64,000 nt of DNA, from positions 2,257,317-2,321,316 of the forward strand of contig NZ_CP114588.1 in assembly GCF_027286325.1 (NCBI RefSeq). The letters are read 5' to 3'. Shown piece after piece: positions 31,456 to 44,169 of the stretch; position 1 is the first letter of the stretch; every line of letters starts with the position of its first letter. This stretch comes from Salinivibrio kushneri. GTDB lineage: Bacteria; Pseudomonadota; Gammaproteobacteria; Enterobacterales; Vibrionaceae. Made by a program: the position numbers and the translations under genes. A model generated the notes under the pieces. The model made no database searches. It was not told the DNA's origin and saw nothing but the letters and a program-made list of their open reading frames with translations.

Positions 31456-33405
31456 TTATGCTTCAGATTGGTTTTCTGAATCAAGCGGCTTTTGTTTTTT
31501 GTCGTCAGATTGCTCGTCAGACTCGCTCGCTTTTGATGCATCCGGTTTGCTCGGCGTATCATCTGAAGATGAACCACCATCGCCACCTTCCCAGCCTGCA
31601 GGCTCTCGCACGTCTCGGCGAGCCATTAAATCATCGATTTGTGCCGCATCAATGGTTTCGTACTTCATCAACGCATCTTTCATCGCGTGCATAATATCGA
31701 GGTTTTCTTCCAAGATTTGCTTGGCGCGATCGTAATTGCGGTCAATGATGCCACGGATTTCCGCGTCAATGAGTCGGGCAGTCTCATCGGAGATGTGCTT
31801 GGTCTGTGCCACAGAGCGACCAAGGAAGACTTCGCCTTCTTCTTCCGCATACAGCAGTGGACCGAGTTTCTCTGAGAAGCCCCATTGCGTCACCATTTTG
31901 CGGGCAATATCGGTCGCGCGCTCGATGTCGTTTGATGCCCCTGTCGAGACTTTCTCTTTGCCGTAGATCAGCTCTTCCGCTAAGCGGCCACCGTACAGGC
32001 TCGAAATCATCGAATCGAGGTGCTGACGCGACATGCTGATCCTGTCTTGCTCAGGCAAGTACATGGTCACACCCAATGCACGTCCACGCGGGATAATGGA
32101 GACCTTGTACACAGGATCATGCTCAGGCACCAAGCGACCAACAATTGCGTGACCCGCTTCGTGATACGCGGTTGACTCTTTGGTTTCTTCCGACATCACC
32201 ATTGAACGGCGCTCGGCGCCCATCATGATTTTGTCTTTGGCAAGCTCAAACTCGACCATCGACACCACACGTTTATTACCACGCGCAGAGAACAATGCTG
32301 CTTCGTTAACAAGGTTAGCCAAGTCAGCCCCTGAGAAACCTGGTGTACCGCGCGCAATCAGTGACGCATCGACATCATTACCAAGCGGCACTTTGCGCAT
32401 GTGTACTTTGAGAATATGCTCACGGCCACGCACATCTGGCAAGCTCACCACCACTTGACGGTCAAAGCGACCAGGACGCAATAGCGCAGGGTCCAATACG
32501 TCTGGACGGTTAGTCGCCGCAATGACGATCACGCCTTCGTTGCCCTCAAAGCCATCCATTTCGACCAACATCTGGTTCAAGGTTTGCTCACGCTCGTCGT
32601 GACCTCCGCCAAGCCCAGCGCCACGTTGACGACCAACAGCATCGATTTCATCAATAAAGATAATGCACGGCGAGGCTTTTTTAGCTTGCTCGAACATATC
32701 GCGGACGCGTGATGCACCCACACCCACGAACATTTCCACGAAATCAGAGCCGGAAATGGTAAAGAATGGCACTTTGGCTTCACCGGCAATCGCTTTGGCC
32801 AGCAAGGTTTTACCTGTACCTGGAGGACCGACCATCAATACGCCGGTTGGGATTTTACCCCCTAGCTTCTGGAAACGGCTTGGATCACGCAGGTAATCCA
32901 CCAGCTCCTTCACGTCCTCTTTGGCTTCATCACAGCCAGCTACGTCAGTGAAAGTAGTTTTTACCTGCTCCTCACTCATCATTTTGGCTTTCGATTTACC
33001 AAACGACATGGCGCCTTTGCCGCCACCGCCTTGCATCTGGCGCATGAAGAAAATCCACACCCCGATAAGCAGTAGCATTGGGAACCAAGAAATGAAGATC
33101 GATGCCAACATACTTGGCTCTTCAGGTGGCGTCCCTTTCACGCGCACGTTTTTGTTAAGCAAATCATCCAAAAGCTTTGGATCATTCATCACAGGCATAA
33201 AGGTGACATAGCGTGAGCCGTCACGTCGGGTGACACTCAGCTCACGATCGTCAAATTTTACTTCCTGTATTTGATCGTTGCCGATTTCGCGTACGAAAGA
33301 GGTATAGTCGACTTGACGACCGGCGCTGTCCCCTGGTCCAAAGCTTTGGAACACAGACATTAAGACAACGGCGATAACCAGCCACAGAATCAAGTTTTTT
33401 GCCAT
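31456..33405 (-). CDS. ftsH: ATP-dependent zinc metalloprotease FtsH
   Basis: FtsH is a membrane-anchored hexameric AAA+ protease that removes LpxC, sigma-32, SecY and damaged membrane proteins. Two N-terminal membrane spans (about 4-22 and 98-118) flank a periplasmic domain. The AAA module follows with Walker A GPPGTGKT near residue 193, Walker B IIFIDEID and the SRH region. Then comes the zinc protease domain with HEAGH near residue 415. The C-terminal tail is rich in Ser, Asp and Gln. ATG 33405 gives 649 residues and the universal MAKNLILWL start; a TTG three codons upstream is discarded. Confidence 0.97.
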   Translation of the reverse strand: MAKNLILWLVIAVVLMSVFQSFGPGDSAGRQVDYTSFVREIGNDQIQEVKFDDRELSVTRRDGSRYVTFMPVMNDPKLLDDLLNKNVRVKGTPPEEPSMLASIFISWFPMLLLIGVWIFFMRQMQGGGGKGAMSFGKSKAKMMSEEQVKTTFTDVAGCDEAKEDVKELVDYLRDPSRFQKLGGKIPTGVLMVGPPGTGKTLLAKAIAGEAKVPFFTISGSDFVEMFVGVGASRVRDMFEQAKKASPCIIFIDEIDAVGRQRGAGLGGGHDEREQTLNQMLVEMDGFEGNEGVIVIAATNRPDVLDPALLRPGRFDRQVVVSLPDVRGREHILKVHMRKVPLGNDVDASLIARGTPGFSGADLANLVNEAALFSARGNKRVVSMVEFELAKDKIMMGAERRSMVMSEETKESTAYHEAGHAIVGRLVPEHDPVYKVSIIPRGRALGVTMYLPEQDRISMSRQHLDSMISSLYGGRLAEELIYGKEKVSTGASNDIERATDIARKMVTQWGFSEKLGPLLYAEEEGEVFLGRSVAQTKHISDETARLIDAEIRGIIDRNYDRAKQILEENLDIMHAMKDALMKYETIDAAQIDDLMARRDVREPAGWEGGDGGSSSDDTPSKPDASKASESDEQSDDKKQKPLDSENQSEA

Positions 33406-33456
33406 GTCACTCAAGGTGTTAGCCTCGCATAACTGAGATAGATAAATGTAAGGGTA

Positions 33457-34086
33457 CTACAGTTTATAACCTGTAGCCACAATGTAGACTTCTCGCGACC
33501 TTGCACGGGATGAGTCGGGTTTTCGAATTTTGACCGCTGTAAACATTTTACGCACCTCGGCCAAATACTGATCAAAGCCTTCGCCCTGAAAAACTTTTAC
33601 CACGAAGCTGCCTTTCGGCCCCAGCACTTCACGGCACATCTCTAATGCCAGTTCGACCAAATACATCGCTTTGGGTTGATCGGCCGCCTGATTGCCGCTC
33701 ATATTTGGCGCCATGTCAGACATCACCACATCAACTTGGTTGGGTTGAATGCGCTCGAGCAAGGTGTCGAGCACCGCTTGTTCGCGAAAATCCCCTTGAA
33801 GAAAGCTAACACCTGGCATGGGATCCATGGGTAAGATATCGCAAGCAATCACTTGCCCGTCGTCACCGACTTGTGTCGCTGCATACTGCGACCAACCTCC
33901 AGGAGCAGCGCCCAGATCGACCACGGTCATTCCCGGCTTTAAGATGCGATCTTTTTGCTGAATCTCTTCTAGCTTAAAAATGGCCCGAGACCGATACCCT
34001 TTTTTCTGCGCTTCATGAACGTATTTATCGTCGAAGTGTTCTTTCAGCCAGCGTCCTGAGCTGGCAGAGTGTTTTTTATTCGCCAT
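33457..34086 (-). CDS. rlmE: 23S rRNA 2'-O-methyltransferase (U2552)
   Basis: RlmE (FtsJ/RrmJ) methylates the 2'-OH of U2552 in the A-loop of 23S rRNA, a late step of 50S assembly, and is heat-shock induced in E. coli. The 209 residues equal the E. coli length. The SAM-binding motif [13 protein letters not shown] and catalytic K-D-K-E residues are in place ([29 protein letters not shown]). ATG 34086 is preceded by AGGAAC. It is upstream of ftsH, the usual pair. Confidence 0.96.
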   Translation of the reverse strand: MANKKHSASSGRWLKEHFDDKYVHEAQKKGYRSRAIFKLEEIQQKDRILKPGMTVVDLGAAPGGWSQYAATQVGDDGQVIACDILPMDPMPGVSFLQGDFREQAVLDTLLERIQPNQVDVVMSDMAPNMSGNQAADQPKAMYLVELALEMCREVLGPKGSFVVKVFQGEGFDQYLAEVRKMFTAVKIRKPDSSRARSREVYIVATGYKL

Positions 34087-34291
34087 GTTGTTCCTACTAC
34101 GCCCACCAATCGCACTACATTCATATAAAATTCAAACAATTGCGTGCGTTAGCTTATTCTCAAAGACAGACTCGCTCTCACCAAGCAGACGACGTGCTTG
34201 CCATCCGCCCACTTTCTACTGTTTCAGTTTGTGGTGAGATGGCGTTAGAATGGCATGTTTTCAACCCCTAGCAAATAGAAATCGAGCCAAC

Positions 34292-34588
34292 ATGAAACTC
34301 AGCACCAAACAAAAACAGCATCTCAAAGGACTGGCTCACCCGCTTAAGCCTGTCGTCTTAATGGGCGCCAACGGTTTAACTGAAGCCGTGGTCGCTGAAA
34401 TTGAGCTTGCGCTTGATCACCACGAGCTGATTAAAGTGAAAGTCGCTTCGGAAGACCGTGAGACCAAAAACCTGATTGTCGACGCGATCCTTCGGGAAAC
34501 AGGCGCTGAAAAAGTGCAGGTAATCGGTAAAACCTTAGTGATTTATCGCCAAAGCGAAGAGCGCAAAATTGAATTACCACGCAAATAA
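34292..34588 (+). CDS. yhbY: CRM-domain ribosome assembly RNA-binding protein
   Basis: YhbY is a 98-residue single CRM domain that associates with pre-50S particles. It has the GxxG-type loop region (LMGANGLTEAV) and the stretches KQKQHLKGLAHPLKP and GKTLVIYRQ shared with E. coli. ATG 34292 is used; a longer in-frame start at 34250 would add 14 unrelated residues. It is divergent from rlmE with a 205-bp gap, as in E. coli. Confidence 0.95.
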   Translation: MKLSTKQKQHLKGLAHPLKPVVLMGANGLTEAVVAEIELALDHHELIKVKVASEDRETKNLIVDAILRETGAEKVQVIGKTLVIYRQSEERKIELPRK

Positions 34589-34623
34589 TCACGTGTGTGA
34601 TCAACGACGTGCTGTAGCATAAC

Positions 34624-34648
34624 AAAAAGGCCGCATTGCGGCCTTTTT
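34624..34648. terminator. Bidirectional terminator between yhbY and greA
   Basis: AAAAAGGCCGC and GCGGCCTTTTT form a perfect symmetrical hairpin, with an A run before and T run after. It serves both convergent genes. Confidence 0.88.
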
Positions 34649-34691
34649 ACTGTGTCAGCATCGGAGAAAAGTTACATTCAGTAACACTTTC

Positions 34692-35165
34692 CTATACGTA
34701 ATCGACACTATCAATTTCAAACTCTTTGACGCCACCTGGGGTGGTGATGCTCACTTCTTCGCCTTCTTCTTTACCAATCAGACCGCGCGCGATGGGAGAA
34801 TTCACCGAAATTAAATTCGCTTTGATGTCGGCTTCGTCATCACCCACGATTCGATAGGTCACTTCTTCGTCAGTGCTCACATCAATCAAGGTGACCGTCG
34901 CGCCAAAAATCACTTTGCCATTATTCGGCATCTTAGTGACATCAATCACCTGTGCCACCGACAGCTTGTATTCGATATCACGGATTTGCGCCTCACAAAT
35001 GCCCTGCTCTTCACGAGCCGCATGATATTCTGCGTTTTCTTTTAAGTCACCGAGTTCACGCGCCTCTGCAATGGCGTTGGAGATCTCAGGGCGACGCTTG
35101 ATCAACTTGTCCAGCTCTTCTCGTAGCAGCTGCTCACCGCGTACGGTCATTGGCACTTTATCCAT
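34692..35165 (-). CDS. greA: Transcript cleavage factor GreA
   Basis: GreA enters the secondary channel of stalled RNA polymerase and stimulates cleavage of the backtracked RNA. The N-terminal coiled coil (about residues 8-75) carries the acidic tip region [20 protein letters not shown]. The C-terminal FKBP-like domain has [13 protein letters not shown]. The ATG at 35165 ([10 protein letters not shown]) gives 157 residues, the usual length. GAGG lies 11 bp upstream of it; another ATG at 35174 is only two bases from that GAGG, so the exact start is uncertain by three codons. Confidence 0.95.
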   Translation of the reverse strand: MDKVPMTVRGEQLLREELDKLIKRRPEISNAIAEARELGDLKENAEYHAAREEQGICEAQIRDIEYKLSVAQVIDVTKMPNNGKVIFGATVTLIDVSTDEEVTYRIVGDDEADIKANLISVNSPIARGLIGKEEGEEVSITTPGGVKEFEIDSVDYV

Positions 35166-35382
35166 AAATGACATTACCTCTTTCAATCCACAGCAAAGGG
35201 ATTTTGGCAAAACAAAGCCACGCCCAAACAGAGTATCTGGGCGCGGCGGAATTCAACGCTTTTTTTAGATTGTAAACAAGAATTCGCGCAAAATCATCTC
35301 TGATCCGGTGATAGCATAAGCCGCCCATCCACTATCCGCTTCATCTCCAGCCCAACTGATGCATTGGTCACCCCCGAACGGC

Positions 35383-35410
35383 TTGTCTTCAAGGCTAGAC
35401 AGGGTAGGAT
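35383..35410 (+). promoter_or_regulatory. Candidate dacB promoter
   Basis: TTGTCT and TAGGAT are 16 bp apart, 33 bp upstream of the dacB ATG. The greA-dacB gap (about 280 bp) shows no gene and must also hold the greA promoter, which I could not place. Confidence 0.4.
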
Positions 35411-35442
35411 GGCATGCATGCGCAAACAAAAAGGCTTTTACC

Positions 35443-36885
35443 ATGCTGTCCGCTCTTTTCCGCCGCCTCGCCCCCATGGCGATTTTCCTCGTGCCGTTTG
35501 CATCGGCCTCCGCGCCGTCGTTAACACTGGAACAACTGACACCGTTACTCCCTCAAGGCAGCCAAGTCGCGCTATGGGTGAGTGATGCGCAGCAAAATCA
35601 GCCCCAGATCAGTGAGCAAGCCGATGCGCTGCTGCCCCCGGCCAGTACACAAAAACTCCTCACTGGACTCGCCGCTCGACTTTATTTACCAAGCACTTTC
35701 CGGTTTTCCACCCGATTGGTGCAAACCGGTGATGACATCGCCCTTATTTTTAACGGTGACCCCTTACTGACTCGAAAAGATATTCGTCAACTGCTGAGTC
35801 AATTACCGCGTCGTGGCCTCGATACCATTAACAACCTCTATCTGGATGGTCATGCGTTTGCGGGTCGCACCCGTGCGCCAGGCTGGCCATGGGACATTTT
35901 AGCGGTCTGCTACAGTGCACCTTCCACGGCAATCACCCTCAATCACAACTGTGTGCAAGGGGCGATTTATAGCCAGCCTGATAGCACGTTGACACGCGTG
36001 CATGTTCCTGACCACCAGCCCGTTTCAGTAGAGAACCAAGCGCGAGCGGTAAGCGAGGACGAACAAGCTACCCGCCATTGCGGTCTCGATCTCACCGCGA
36101 CACCGCAAAATACGTATTATTTTTCCGGTTGCCTCCCGCACCGGGAGCGTCCGCTGCCACTCAACTTTGCCGTACAGACCCCTTCGACTTACGTCAAAGC
36201 CATTGTGGCCGATGAGCTCGCGCGCCTAAATGTGCGCGTGAAAGGCGATATCCGAGTGGCGCGAGCACCCAGCCAGTCACGCGAGTTGGCTCGTCACCAG
36301 TCAGCGCCCCTTACCTCCCTGCTAACCACGATGCTGCGCGACTCTGACAACCTCATTGCCGACAATCTTCTCAAAGCCTTAGGGCGCCGCTACTTTCAGC
36401 AGCCTGGCTCTTATCGCAATGGCGTCGCGGCGGTGAAAGCGATATTGCAGGAGGCTGGGATTGACCTATCACAGGCCGTACTGGTCGATGGGTCAGGGCT
36501 GTCTCGTAATAATCGTCTCAGCGCCCGCCAACTGGCGGAAGTGATGCATTACATCACCACTCACCCAGCACTCGGCATGGCTCAAATGCTCCCTACTGCC
36601 GGCATAGATGGGACCCTCAAGTATCGCCAGAGCATTCGTCATGCTCCCATAAAAGGGCGATTAAAGGCCAAAAGTGGCTCGCTGTATGGCAGCTTTAATC
36701 TAGCTGGGATTCTGGAAGATGATTCAGGAAAACAGCATATCGTGGTGCAACTTGTCAGTCATTATCATCCTGAGGAAGACGCGCAGCCGGAAAATGTTCC
36801 CTCGCCGATTACTCAGTTTGAGCGTGAGTTTTATATGGCGCTGATCCGCGGTCAGTTACGGCCTACACTGGCACAGTCTCACTGA
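35443..36885 (+). CDS. dacB: D-alanyl-D-alanine carboxypeptidase/endopeptidase (PBP4)
   Basis: DacB is a class C low-molecular-weight penicillin-binding protein that trims or cuts peptidoglycan cross-links in the periplasm. The 480 residues start with a signal peptide (MLSALFRRLAPMAIFLVPFA, cleavage probably after ASA near 23). Active-site motifs are S68-T-Q-K71, SDN (in RDSDNLIAD) and KSG in AKSGSLYG. The family's insertion between SxxK and SxN is present. The ATG at 35443 is chosen because it directly precedes the signal peptide; an upstream in-frame start at 35359 would bury it. Convergent with carB. Confidence 0.95.
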   Translation: MLSALFRRLAPMAIFLVPFASASAPSLTLEQLTPLLPQGSQVALWVSDAQQNQPQISEQADALLPPASTQKLLTGLAARLYLPSTFRFSTRLVQTGDDIALIFNGDPLLTRKDIRQLLSQLPRRGLDTINNLYLDGHAFAGRTRAPGWPWDILAVCYSAPSTAITLNHNCVQGAIYSQPDSTLTRVHVPDHQPVSVENQARAVSEDEQATRHCGLDLTATPQNTYYFSGCLPHRERPLPLNFAVQTPSTYVKAIVADELARLNVRVKGDIRVARAPSQSRELARHQSAPLTSLLTTMLRDSDNLIADNLLKALGRRYFQQPGSYRNGVAAVKAILQEAGIDLSQAVLVDGSGLSRNNRLSARQLAEVMHYITTHPALGMAQMLPTAGIDGTLKYRQSIRHAPIKGRLKAKSGSLYGSFNLAGILEDDSGKQHIVVQLVSHYHPEEDAQPENVPSPITQFEREFYMALIRGQLRPTLAQSH

Positions 36886-36914
36886 ATAAAAAAAGCCCGC
36901 CTAAATGGCGGGCT
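36886..36914 (-). terminator. carB terminator
   Basis: AGCCCGCC and GGCGGGCT form an eight-base stem followed by seven Ts on the minus strand, 38 bp after the carB stop. The plus strand has no T run, so dacB may rely on it only weakly. Confidence 0.82.
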
Positions 36915-36951
36915 AATCATACGTTGCTATCACGCTATTAAAGTCACAGCA

Positions 36952-39900
36952 CTACGACGTAGTCAGCACCCGTGCATGCAAAGATTGCACAGGGTTGACC
37001 TTGCTCATGTCGGCGGCCGTTAACGCCATGCACGTGGCGAAGGCGGCGTTCAGCGTAGTGGTATAATTCACCTTGGCTGCGAGCGCGCCACGGCGCAAGA
37101 CTTTCGAATCTTCAATCGCTTGGCGTCCTTCCGTGGTGTTGACAATATAGCTGTACTCACCATTTTTGATGCGATCAAGAATGTGTGGCCGCCCTTCGTG
37201 CACCTTATTGACCAGACGCGGATTGATGCCCGCTTCGCCAAGGATCACCGCGGTGCCGTGGGTAGCGTCTAGCTCAAAACCAAGCTTGAGTAACTTCGCT
37301 GCCAAATCCACCACGCGCTGTTTGTCATTATTGCGCACCGATAACAAGGCCCGTCCGCCCTCACTGTAGGCTTTACCGCAAGCGAGGTCTGCTTTTGCAA
37401 AGGCTTCGGCAAAGGTGTCGCCCACGCCCATCACCTCACCGGTCGAGCGCATTTCAGGGCCCAGCAGCGGGTCAACCCCTGGGAATTTGTTGAACGGTAG
37501 CACGACCTCTTTCACCGAGTAATAAGGCGGAATCACCTCTTTAACAAACCCTTGCTCAGCCAAGGAGCGGCCAGCCATGACGCGCGCGGCGATTTTCGCC
37601 AGCGGGACACCCGTCGCTTTAGAGACAAATGGCACCGTTCGAGCGGCGCGAGGGTTAACCTCAATCAGGTAGATTTCATCATCCTTCACCGCAAACTGGG
37701 TGTTGACCAACCCGTTCACGCCTAACTCCAACGCCAGCTTGCGCACCTGTTCACGCATGCGATCTTGGATATCGTCACTTAACGTATACGCGGGCAACGA
37801 GCAGGCAGAGTCACCGGAGTGCACGCCAGCTTGCTCGATATGCTCCATAATGCCGCCAATCACGGCCGTTTCACCATCGCACACCGCATCGATATCCACT
37901 TCCGTCGCATCATCCAAGAAGTGGTCCAGCAGGACTGGCGACTCATGCGACACACTCACCGCCTCGTTGAAGTAGCGGCGCAGGTCGGTTTCATCATAGA
38001 CAATTTCCATCGCCCGTCCGCCCAGTACGTAAGACGGACGCACCACCAACGGATAACCAATTTCTTTGGCTTTCTCCACCGCTTGCTCCAGTGCGGTGAC
38101 TGTCGCGTTAGCAGGCTGCTTAAGGCCAAGGCGCTGCACTGCATCTTGGAAGCGCTCACGATCTTCGGCGCGGTCAATCGCGTCAGGGCTGGTTCCGATA
38201 ATCGGCACGCCAGCGGCCTCTAAGTCACGTGCCAGCTTAAGTGGTGTTTGTCCGCCGTACTGAACAATCACGCCTTCTGGTTTTTCAACGTTCACAATGG
38301 CGAGTACGTCTTCCAAGGTGATCGGCTCAAAATAGAGGCGGTCTGAGGTGTCATAGTCGGTAGAAACGGTTTCTGGGTTACAGTTAACCATGATGGTTTC
38401 GAAACCGTCCTCACGCAGGGCCAATGACGCGTGGACACAGCAGTAATCGAACTCGATCCCTTGCCCAATTCGGTTTGGGCCACCGCCAATAACCATGATT
38501 TTCTTCTTATCTGTCGGCTGTGACTCACACTCTTCATCATAGGTGGAATACATATAGGCCGTATCAGACGAGAACTCAGCAGCACAGGTATCGACACGCT
38601 TATAGACAGGATGAATCTGAAATTTGTCACGCAGCTTGCGCACTTCAATTTCTGATACGCCCAACAAGGCGGCCAAACGCGCATCGGAAAAGCCTTTGCG
38701 CTTTAACTGACGCAATGCGGCTTTATTAAGCCCTGCGAAGCCCTGCTCACGCACTTGCTGCTCATGCTTGACGATGTCTTCGATTTGCACCAAGAACCAA
38801 CGATCGATATTGGTCAGGTTAAACACCCCATCAACCGACATCCCTGCGCGGAAAGCATCGGCAATGTACCAAATCCGCTCTGCGCCTGGCTCTTTGAGTT
38901 CATGACGGATTTTGGTCAATGCCGTATCGTCATCCAGGTTCACCATTTCGTCAAAGCCCGCCGCCCCGACTTCTAGGCCGCGCAGTGCTTTTTGCAATGA
39001 TTCTTGCTGGTTACGTCCAATCGCCATCACCTCACCCACTGACTTCATCTGGGTGGTTAAGCGGTCGTTGGCACCGGCAAATTTTTCAAAGTTAAAGCGT
39101 GGGATTTTAGTCACGACATAATCAATGGTCGGCTCGAATGACGCTGGCGTGGCACCACCGGTAATATCGTTCATCAGCTCATCAAGGGTAAAACCCACCG
39201 CCAGTTTGGCCGCCACTTTGGCAATCGGGAAGCCGGTTGCTTTTGACGCGAGCGCAGAAGAGCGTGACACGCGTGGGTTCATCTCGATGATCACCATACG
39301 GCCATTTTTGGGGTTAATACCAAATTGTACGTTCGAACCGCCGGTTTCAACGCCAATTTCGCGCAGCACCGCCAGTGATGCATTACGCATCAATTGGTAT
39401 TCTTTGTCGGTCAGGGTCTGTGCCGGTGCGACCGTGATAGAGTCACCCGTGTGAACCCCCATGGCGTCGAAGTTTTCAATCGAGCAGACAATGATGCAGT
39501 TATCATTTTTATCCCGCACCACTTCCATTTCGTACTCTTTCCAGCCAATGAGTGACTCATCGATGAGCAACTCATTGGTGGGAGATAAATCGAGCCCTCG
39601 CTCGCAAATCTCTTTAAACTCTTCTTGGTTGTAGGCAATGCCCCCGCCAGTGCCGCCCATGGTAAAGGAGGGGCGGATAATACAAGGAAAGCCCACTTCG
39701 TCGAGCACCTTGTGCGCTTCATCCATGCTGTGGGCGATGCCCGCACGCGGACAATCCAAACCGATGCTTTGCATCGCCTCATCAAAGCGATGACGGTCCT
39801 CGGCTTTATCAATCGCATCAGCCGTGGCGCCAATCATTTCCACGCCAAACTCGGCTAACACGCCATGACGCTCAAGATCCAGAGCGCAGTTCAAACCTGT

Positions 39901-40179
39901 CTGGCCACCCATGGTCGGCAGCACAGCATCCGGACGCTCTTTCTCGATAATGTGTTTCACCACTTGCCACTGAATAGGTTCAATGTAAGTGGCATCGGCC
40001 ATCTCTGGATCGGTCATGATAGTGGCTGGATTGGAGTTCACTAGAATGACACGATAACCCTCTTCGCGCAGGGCTTTACACGCTTGCGCCCCTGAGTAGT
40101 CAAATTCGCAGGCTTGGCCAATGATGATAGGGCCTGCACCCAAGATAAGAATGCTTTTTATGTCTGTGCGTTTTGGCAT
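36952..40179 (-). CDS. carB: Carbamoyl-phosphate synthase large subunit
   Basis: CarB makes carbamoyl phosphate from bicarbonate, ATP and ammonia delivered by CarA, feeding arginine and pyrimidine synthesis. The 1,075 residues show two duplicated ATP-grasp halves (about 1-400 and 553-930), each with the biotin-carboxylase-like preATP-grasp start ([17 protein letters not shown] and [16 protein letters not shown]), an oligomerisation domain and a C-terminal allosteric MGS-like domain. ATG 40179 (MPKRTDIKS) matches the family; a TTG two codons upstream is discarded. It follows carA by 15 bp. Confidence 0.98.
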   Translation of the reverse strand: MPKRTDIKSILILGAGPIIIGQACEFDYSGAQACKALREEGYRVILVNSNPATIMTDPEMADATYIEPIQWQVVKHIIEKERPDAVLPTMGGQTGLNCALDLERHGVLAEFGVEMIGATADAIDKAEDRHRFDEAMQSIGLDCPRAGIAHSMDEAHKVLDEVGFPCIIRPSFTMGGTGGGIAYNQEEFKEICERGLDLSPTNELLIDESLIGWKEYEMEVVRDKNDNCIIVCSIENFDAMGVHTGDSITVAPAQTLTDKEYQLMRNASLAVLREIGVETGGSNVQFGINPKNGRMVIIEMNPRVSRSSALASKATGFPIAKVAAKLAVGFTLDELMNDITGGATPASFEPTIDYVVTKIPRFNFEKFAGANDRLTTQMKSVGEVMAIGRNQQESLQKALRGLEVGAAGFDEMVNLDDDTALTKIRHELKEPGAERIWYIADAFRAGMSVDGVFNLTNIDRWFLVQIEDIVKHEQQVREQGFAGLNKAALRQLKRKGFSDARLAALLGVSEIEVRKLRDKFQIHPVYKRVDTCAAEFSSDTAYMYSTYDEECESQPTDKKKIMVIGGGPNRIGQGIEFDYCCVHASLALREDGFETIMVNCNPETVSTDYDTSDRLYFEPITLEDVLAIVNVEKPEGVIVQYGGQTPLKLARDLEAAGVPIIGTSPDAIDRAEDRERFQDAVQRLGLKQPANATVTALEQAVEKAKEIGYPLVVRPSYVLGGRAMEIVYDETDLRRYFNEAVSVSHESPVLLDHFLDDATEVDIDAVCDGETAVIGGIMEHIEQAGVHSGDSACSLPAYTLSDDIQDRMREQVRKLALELGVNGLVNTQFAVKDDEIYLIEVNPRAARTVPFVSKATGVPLAKIAARVMAGRSLAEQGFVKEVIPPYYSVKEVVLPFNKFPGVDPLLGPEMRSTGEVMGVGDTFAEAFAKADLACGKAYSEGGRALLSVRNNDKQRVVDLAAKLLKLGFELDATHGTAVILGEAGINPRLVNKVHEGRPHILDRIKNGEYSYIVNTTEGRQAIEDSKVLRRGALAAKVNYTTTLNAAFATCMALTAADMSKVNPVQSLHARVLTTS

Positions 40180-40194
40180 GCTCAACGACTCCGA

Positions 40195-41334
40195 TTAGGC
40201 GCGATGTTGTTTGATAAGATCGATAAAGTGATCAAAAAGAGGGGCAGCATCATGCGGCCCTGGGCTTGCCTCGGGGTGCCCTTGGAAGCTAAATGCGGGC
40301 TTGTCGGTGCGATGAATACCTTGCAAACTTCCATCAAATAAAGACACATGGGTCGCGCGCAGCGTTTCTGGCAGGCTGTCTTTATCGGCGGCAAAGCCAT
40401 GGTTCTGGCTGGTGATCATCACCACGCCACGGTCTATGTCTTTCACTGGATGGTTAGCGCCATGGTGGCCAAACTTCATTTTTACTGTCTTCGCGCCGCT
40501 CGCCAGTGCCAATATCTGATGACCCAGGCAAATACCAAAGACAGGCACGCCTTCTTCTAAAAACGCTTGTGTTGCCTCAATGGCATAATCACATGGTGCT
40601 GGGTCGCCGGGGCCATTAGATAAGAAAACACCATCCGGGTTCATCGCCAACACCTCATCAGCCGGTGTCGTCGCCGGCACCACGGTCAAGCGACAGCCAC
40701 GGTCAACTAACATGCGCAAAATATTGCGTTTAGCACCAAAGTCATAGGCCACCACGTGATAGGGCAACTCGCTCTCTGGTGTAGCGTCAGGCAAGCCTTG
40801 ATGAAGCTGCCAAGAGCCTTGTGTCCAGCTGTAGCTTTCTTTGGTGGTCACTTCTTTGGCGAGATCCATTCCCTTCAAGCCAGGAAAGTCCTGCGCTTTC
40901 GCCAGAGCCAATGCCTCATCCACACTATCACCAGCCACAATACAGCCATTCTGAGCACCCTTTTCACGCAATAATCGCGTAAGTTTGCGCGTATCAATAT
41001 CGGCAATGCCGAGAATGTTGTGATGTTTGAGGTAATCAGAAAGGGATTGTTGATTGCGGAAGTTGCTGGCTAACAGGGGGAGATCACGAATGACGAGGCC
41101 TTGGGCGTGGACTTGGCTAGATTCTTCGTCTTCGGTGTTGGTGCCGGTGTTGCCAATGTGGGGATAGGTGAGTGTCACGATCTGACGGGAATAAGAGGGG
41201 TCGGTTAGTATTTCTTGATACCCCGTCATCGAGGTATTGAAAACCACTTCTCCCACCGCGGTGCCATCAGCGCCGATCGGGGTACCGTGGAACACTGTCC
41301 CATCTTCTAGGACTAAGAGCGCAGACTTGCTCAA
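40195..41334 (-). CDS. carA: Carbamoyl-phosphate synthase small (glutaminase) subunit
   Basis: CarA hydrolyses glutamine and channels ammonia to CarB. The N-terminal domain (about 1-150) is followed by a class I glutamine amidotransferase domain with the nucleophile in GICLGHQ and the His/Glu pair in GHPEASPGP. The start codon is TTG at 41334, with a strong GGAGG ten bases upstream. No nearer ATG fits the conserved first residues ([16 protein letters not shown]). E. coli carA also starts with UUG. First gene of carAB; the long upstream gap probably holds pyrimidine and arginine control sites. Confidence 0.97.
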   Translation of the reverse strand: MSKSALLVLEDGTVFHGTPIGADGTAVGEVVFNTSMTGYQEILTDPSYSRQIVTLTYPHIGNTGTNTEDEESSQVHAQGLVIRDLPLLASNFRNQQSLSDYLKHHNILGIADIDTRKLTRLLREKGAQNGCIVAGDSVDEALALAKAQDFPGLKGMDLAKEVTTKESYSWTQGSWQLHQGLPDATPESELPYHVVAYDFGAKRNILRMLVDRGCRLTVVPATTPADEVLAMNPDGVFLSNGPGDPAPCDYAIEATQAFLEEGVPVFGICLGHQILALASGAKTVKMKFGHHGANHPVKDIDRGVVMITSQNHGFAADKDSLPETLRATHVSLFDGSLQGIHRTDKPAFSFQGHPEASPGPHDAAPLFDHFIDLIKQHRA

Positions 41335-41389
41335 GACAACCTCCAGTTATATAGAAATGCACTTTTTACGACTAACGTTGCATTCACGT

Positions 41390-41418
41390 ATTCCATCTAA
41401 GATCAAAACCCGCGTCAA
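41390..41418 (-). promoter_or_regulatory. Candidate carAB promoter
   Basis: On the minus strand TTGACG (41418-41413) and TGGAAT (41395-41390) are 17 bp apart, giving a leader of roughly 45-50 bases. The -35 is good, the -10 weak. The carA-dapB gap (41335-41800) has no gene; I saw no convincing ARG boxes or other features in it besides the dapB terminator. Confidence 0.4.
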
Positions 41419-41768
41419 GCTGAATTTTGACAAATTGCGCGCATTCTATGGATGCATCGGCTACCTGTCAATCGAAGCACAACATTTTTCTTTATTTTAT
41501 TAGTCACTCACTAACAAAGCACCATCAAAGCACCATAAAAACAAACTTAAACCACGATTTGCGGGCAAAAAGCATCCAAGTGACGCATTAGGATTTTTTT
41601 ATTGCTCGTTTTTTCTCTCTTTAAAATAAAATCAATCTCGCAAACGTTTACCTTGCATGACTAAATACTGATGAAAGCAACTTTGTCGCTTAAAGCTCAC
41701 GAGAGGCGTGTAAAGAACAAGAAATAAGGGAATGAAAAGCACATGTGGAAAAGCAAACAAGAGAGGAT

Positions 41769-41795
41769 AAAAAAACATCGCGCCGAAGCGCGATG
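41769..41795 (-). terminator. dapB terminator
   Basis: CATCGCGC and GCGCGATG form a stem with a TTCG loop on the minus strand, followed by seven Ts, five bases after the dapB stop. Confidence 0.88.
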
Positions 41796-41800
41796 AATAA

Positions 41801-42661
<861 letters not shown>

Positions 42662-42693
42662 CTAGCGCGTTCCTTGACACTTGTATATTGGCG

Positions 42694-42718
42694 AAAAAAA
42701 GGGAAGCGTTCGCTCCCC
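42694..42718 (-). terminator. Terminator after the ribF-ileS-lspA-fkpB-ispH operon
   Basis: GGGGAGCG and CGCTTCCC (one G-U pair) form a short-loop stem followed by seven Ts on the minus strand, about 20 bp after the ispH stop. Confidence 0.82.
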
Positions 42719-42738
42719 TATCTTTATTGACCATTACT

Positions 42739-43683
42739 CTAGGTGACTTCACGAATTTGTAGCTCTTTAGGTACTTCAAAAAACATGTTTTCTTCACGCC
42801 CAGCAAGGTTATCAACATGTGTCGCACCCAGCTGCTTGATCCGCTCGATAATTTGATCCACTAGCTCTTCTGGCGCCGAGGCGCCGGCCGTGATCCCAAC
42901 CGTCTGCTTGCCTTCAAACCAGGCCGGATCAATATCTTCTGCCGTGTCAGTTAAATAACCTGGCGTCCCCAGTTTTTCGGACAGCTCGCGCAGACGGTTT
43001 GAGTTGGAGCTGTTTTTTGAGCCAACCACCACCATCACATCACAGCTTTGCGCTAAATCGCGCACTGCGTCTTGGCGGTTCTGGGTGGCATAACAAATGT
43101 CGTCTTTGCGTGGTCCTTGGATGTTAGGAAACACCTTACGCAGAGTATCAATCACATCCGCCGTTTCGTCGACCGACAGGGTGGTTTGACTGACATAATG
43201 CAGGTTATCGGGGTCGTTCACCTCCAAGGTATACACATCCTCTGGGGTTTCGACCAAATACATCCCACCGGTTTCACTGGCGTATTGTCCCATGGTGCCT
43301 TCCACTTCTGGGTGACCAGCGTGACCAATCAGTACCACTTCCATGTTCTTACGGCTGGCGCGGGCCACTTCCATATGCACTTTAGTTACCAGCGGACACG
43401 TAGCGTCAAACACGGTTAACTGACGCGACTTGGCCTCATTGCGCACGGCCTGAGACACGCCGTGGGCGGAGAAAATCACAATATTGTCATCGGGGACTTC
43501 GCTGATCTGCTCAACAAAAATCGCCCCGCGCTGTTTTAAGCCTTCCACCACAAAGCGGTTGTGTACCACTTCATGACGGACATAAATGGGAGGTTGGTAG
43601 ATTTCCAGCGCTCGCTCAACAATACTGATGGCACGGTCAACCCCTGCGCAAAAGCCACGGGGATTGGCAAGTAAGATCTTCAT
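42739..43683 (-). CDS. ispH: 4-hydroxy-3-methylbut-2-enyl diphosphate reductase
   Basis: IspH is the 4Fe-4S enzyme that makes IPP and DMAPP in the last step of the MEP isoprenoid pathway. The three cluster cysteines are C12 (RGFCAGV), one near 96 (DATCPLV) and one near 197 (ICYATQNRQ). The length of 314 residues fits the family. ATG 43683 is used; an alternative upstream start at 43704 overlaps the fkpB stop and adds unrelated residues. Last gene of the operon, ten bases after fkpB. Confidence 0.97.
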   Translation of the reverse strand: MKILLANPRGFCAGVDRAISIVERALEIYQPPIYVRHEVVHNRFVVEGLKQRGAIFVEQISEVPDDNIVIFSAHGVSQAVRNEAKSRQLTVFDATCPLVTKVHMEVARASRKNMEVVLIGHAGHPEVEGTMGQYASETGGMYLVETPEDVYTLEVNDPDNLHYVSQTTLSVDETADVIDTLRKVFPNIQGPRKDDICYATQNRQDAVRDLAQSCDVMVVVGSKNSSNSNRLRELSEKLGTPGYLTDTAEDIDPAWFEGKQTVGITAGASAPEELVDQIIERIKQLGATHVDNLAGREENMFFEVPKELQIREVT

Positions 43684-43693
43684 GTGTCCGCCT

Positions 43694-44125
43694 TTATTGC
43701 ACACTTATAATTTCAACGTCAAAAATGACGGTTTTCCCAGCCAGTGGGTGATTAAAATCAACCGTAACAGAATCCCCAGTGACTGCGGTAATGATCCCTG
43801 GGATCTCCTGTCCTTGAGGCCCACTAAAGGCGATGATCGCCCCTTCCTCTGCCGGCGTTTCTCCGCCAAAGTGGCGGCGATCCATGTGATGGATGTTATC
43901 CGGGTTAGGTTGGCCGAATGCGTCCTCTGGCGCTAAGGTGAAGCTGCTCGACTCCCCTTCTTTTAAACCAAGAAGGCACGTTTCAAAGTTTTCCGTCAAG
44001 CTGCCATCGCCCATGACCAGCTTCGCCGGTTTGCCGGCATTATGGGTGGTGTCGGCGACCGAACCATCTTCTAGTTTGATGGTAAAGTGCATAATGACTT
44101 CACTAGATGCTGTGATTGCTGTCAT
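43694..44125 (-). CDS. fkpB: FKBP-type peptidyl-prolyl isomerase
   Basis: FkpB (SlpA) is a small SlyD-like prolyl isomerase and chaperone of the cytoplasm. The 143 residues show the FKBP core (VHFTIKL-type start, LLGLKEGE) with an IF-domain insert (about 70-120) and the closing [18 protein letters not shown]. It lacks the His-rich metal tail of SlyD. ATG 44125 has AAAGGATG. It sits between lspA and ispH, as in E. coli. Confidence 0.93.
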   Translation of the reverse strand: MTAITASSEVIMHFTIKLEDGSVADTTHNAGKPAKLVMGDGSLTENFETCLLGLKEGESSSFTLAPEDAFGQPNPDNIHHMDRRHFGGETPAEEGAIIAFSGPQGQEIPGIITAVTGDSVTVDFNHPLAGKTVIFDVEIISVQ

Positions 44126-44169
44126 GATTCATCCTTTTAGAACGTCGCGGTAATGGGGATAGATACGCA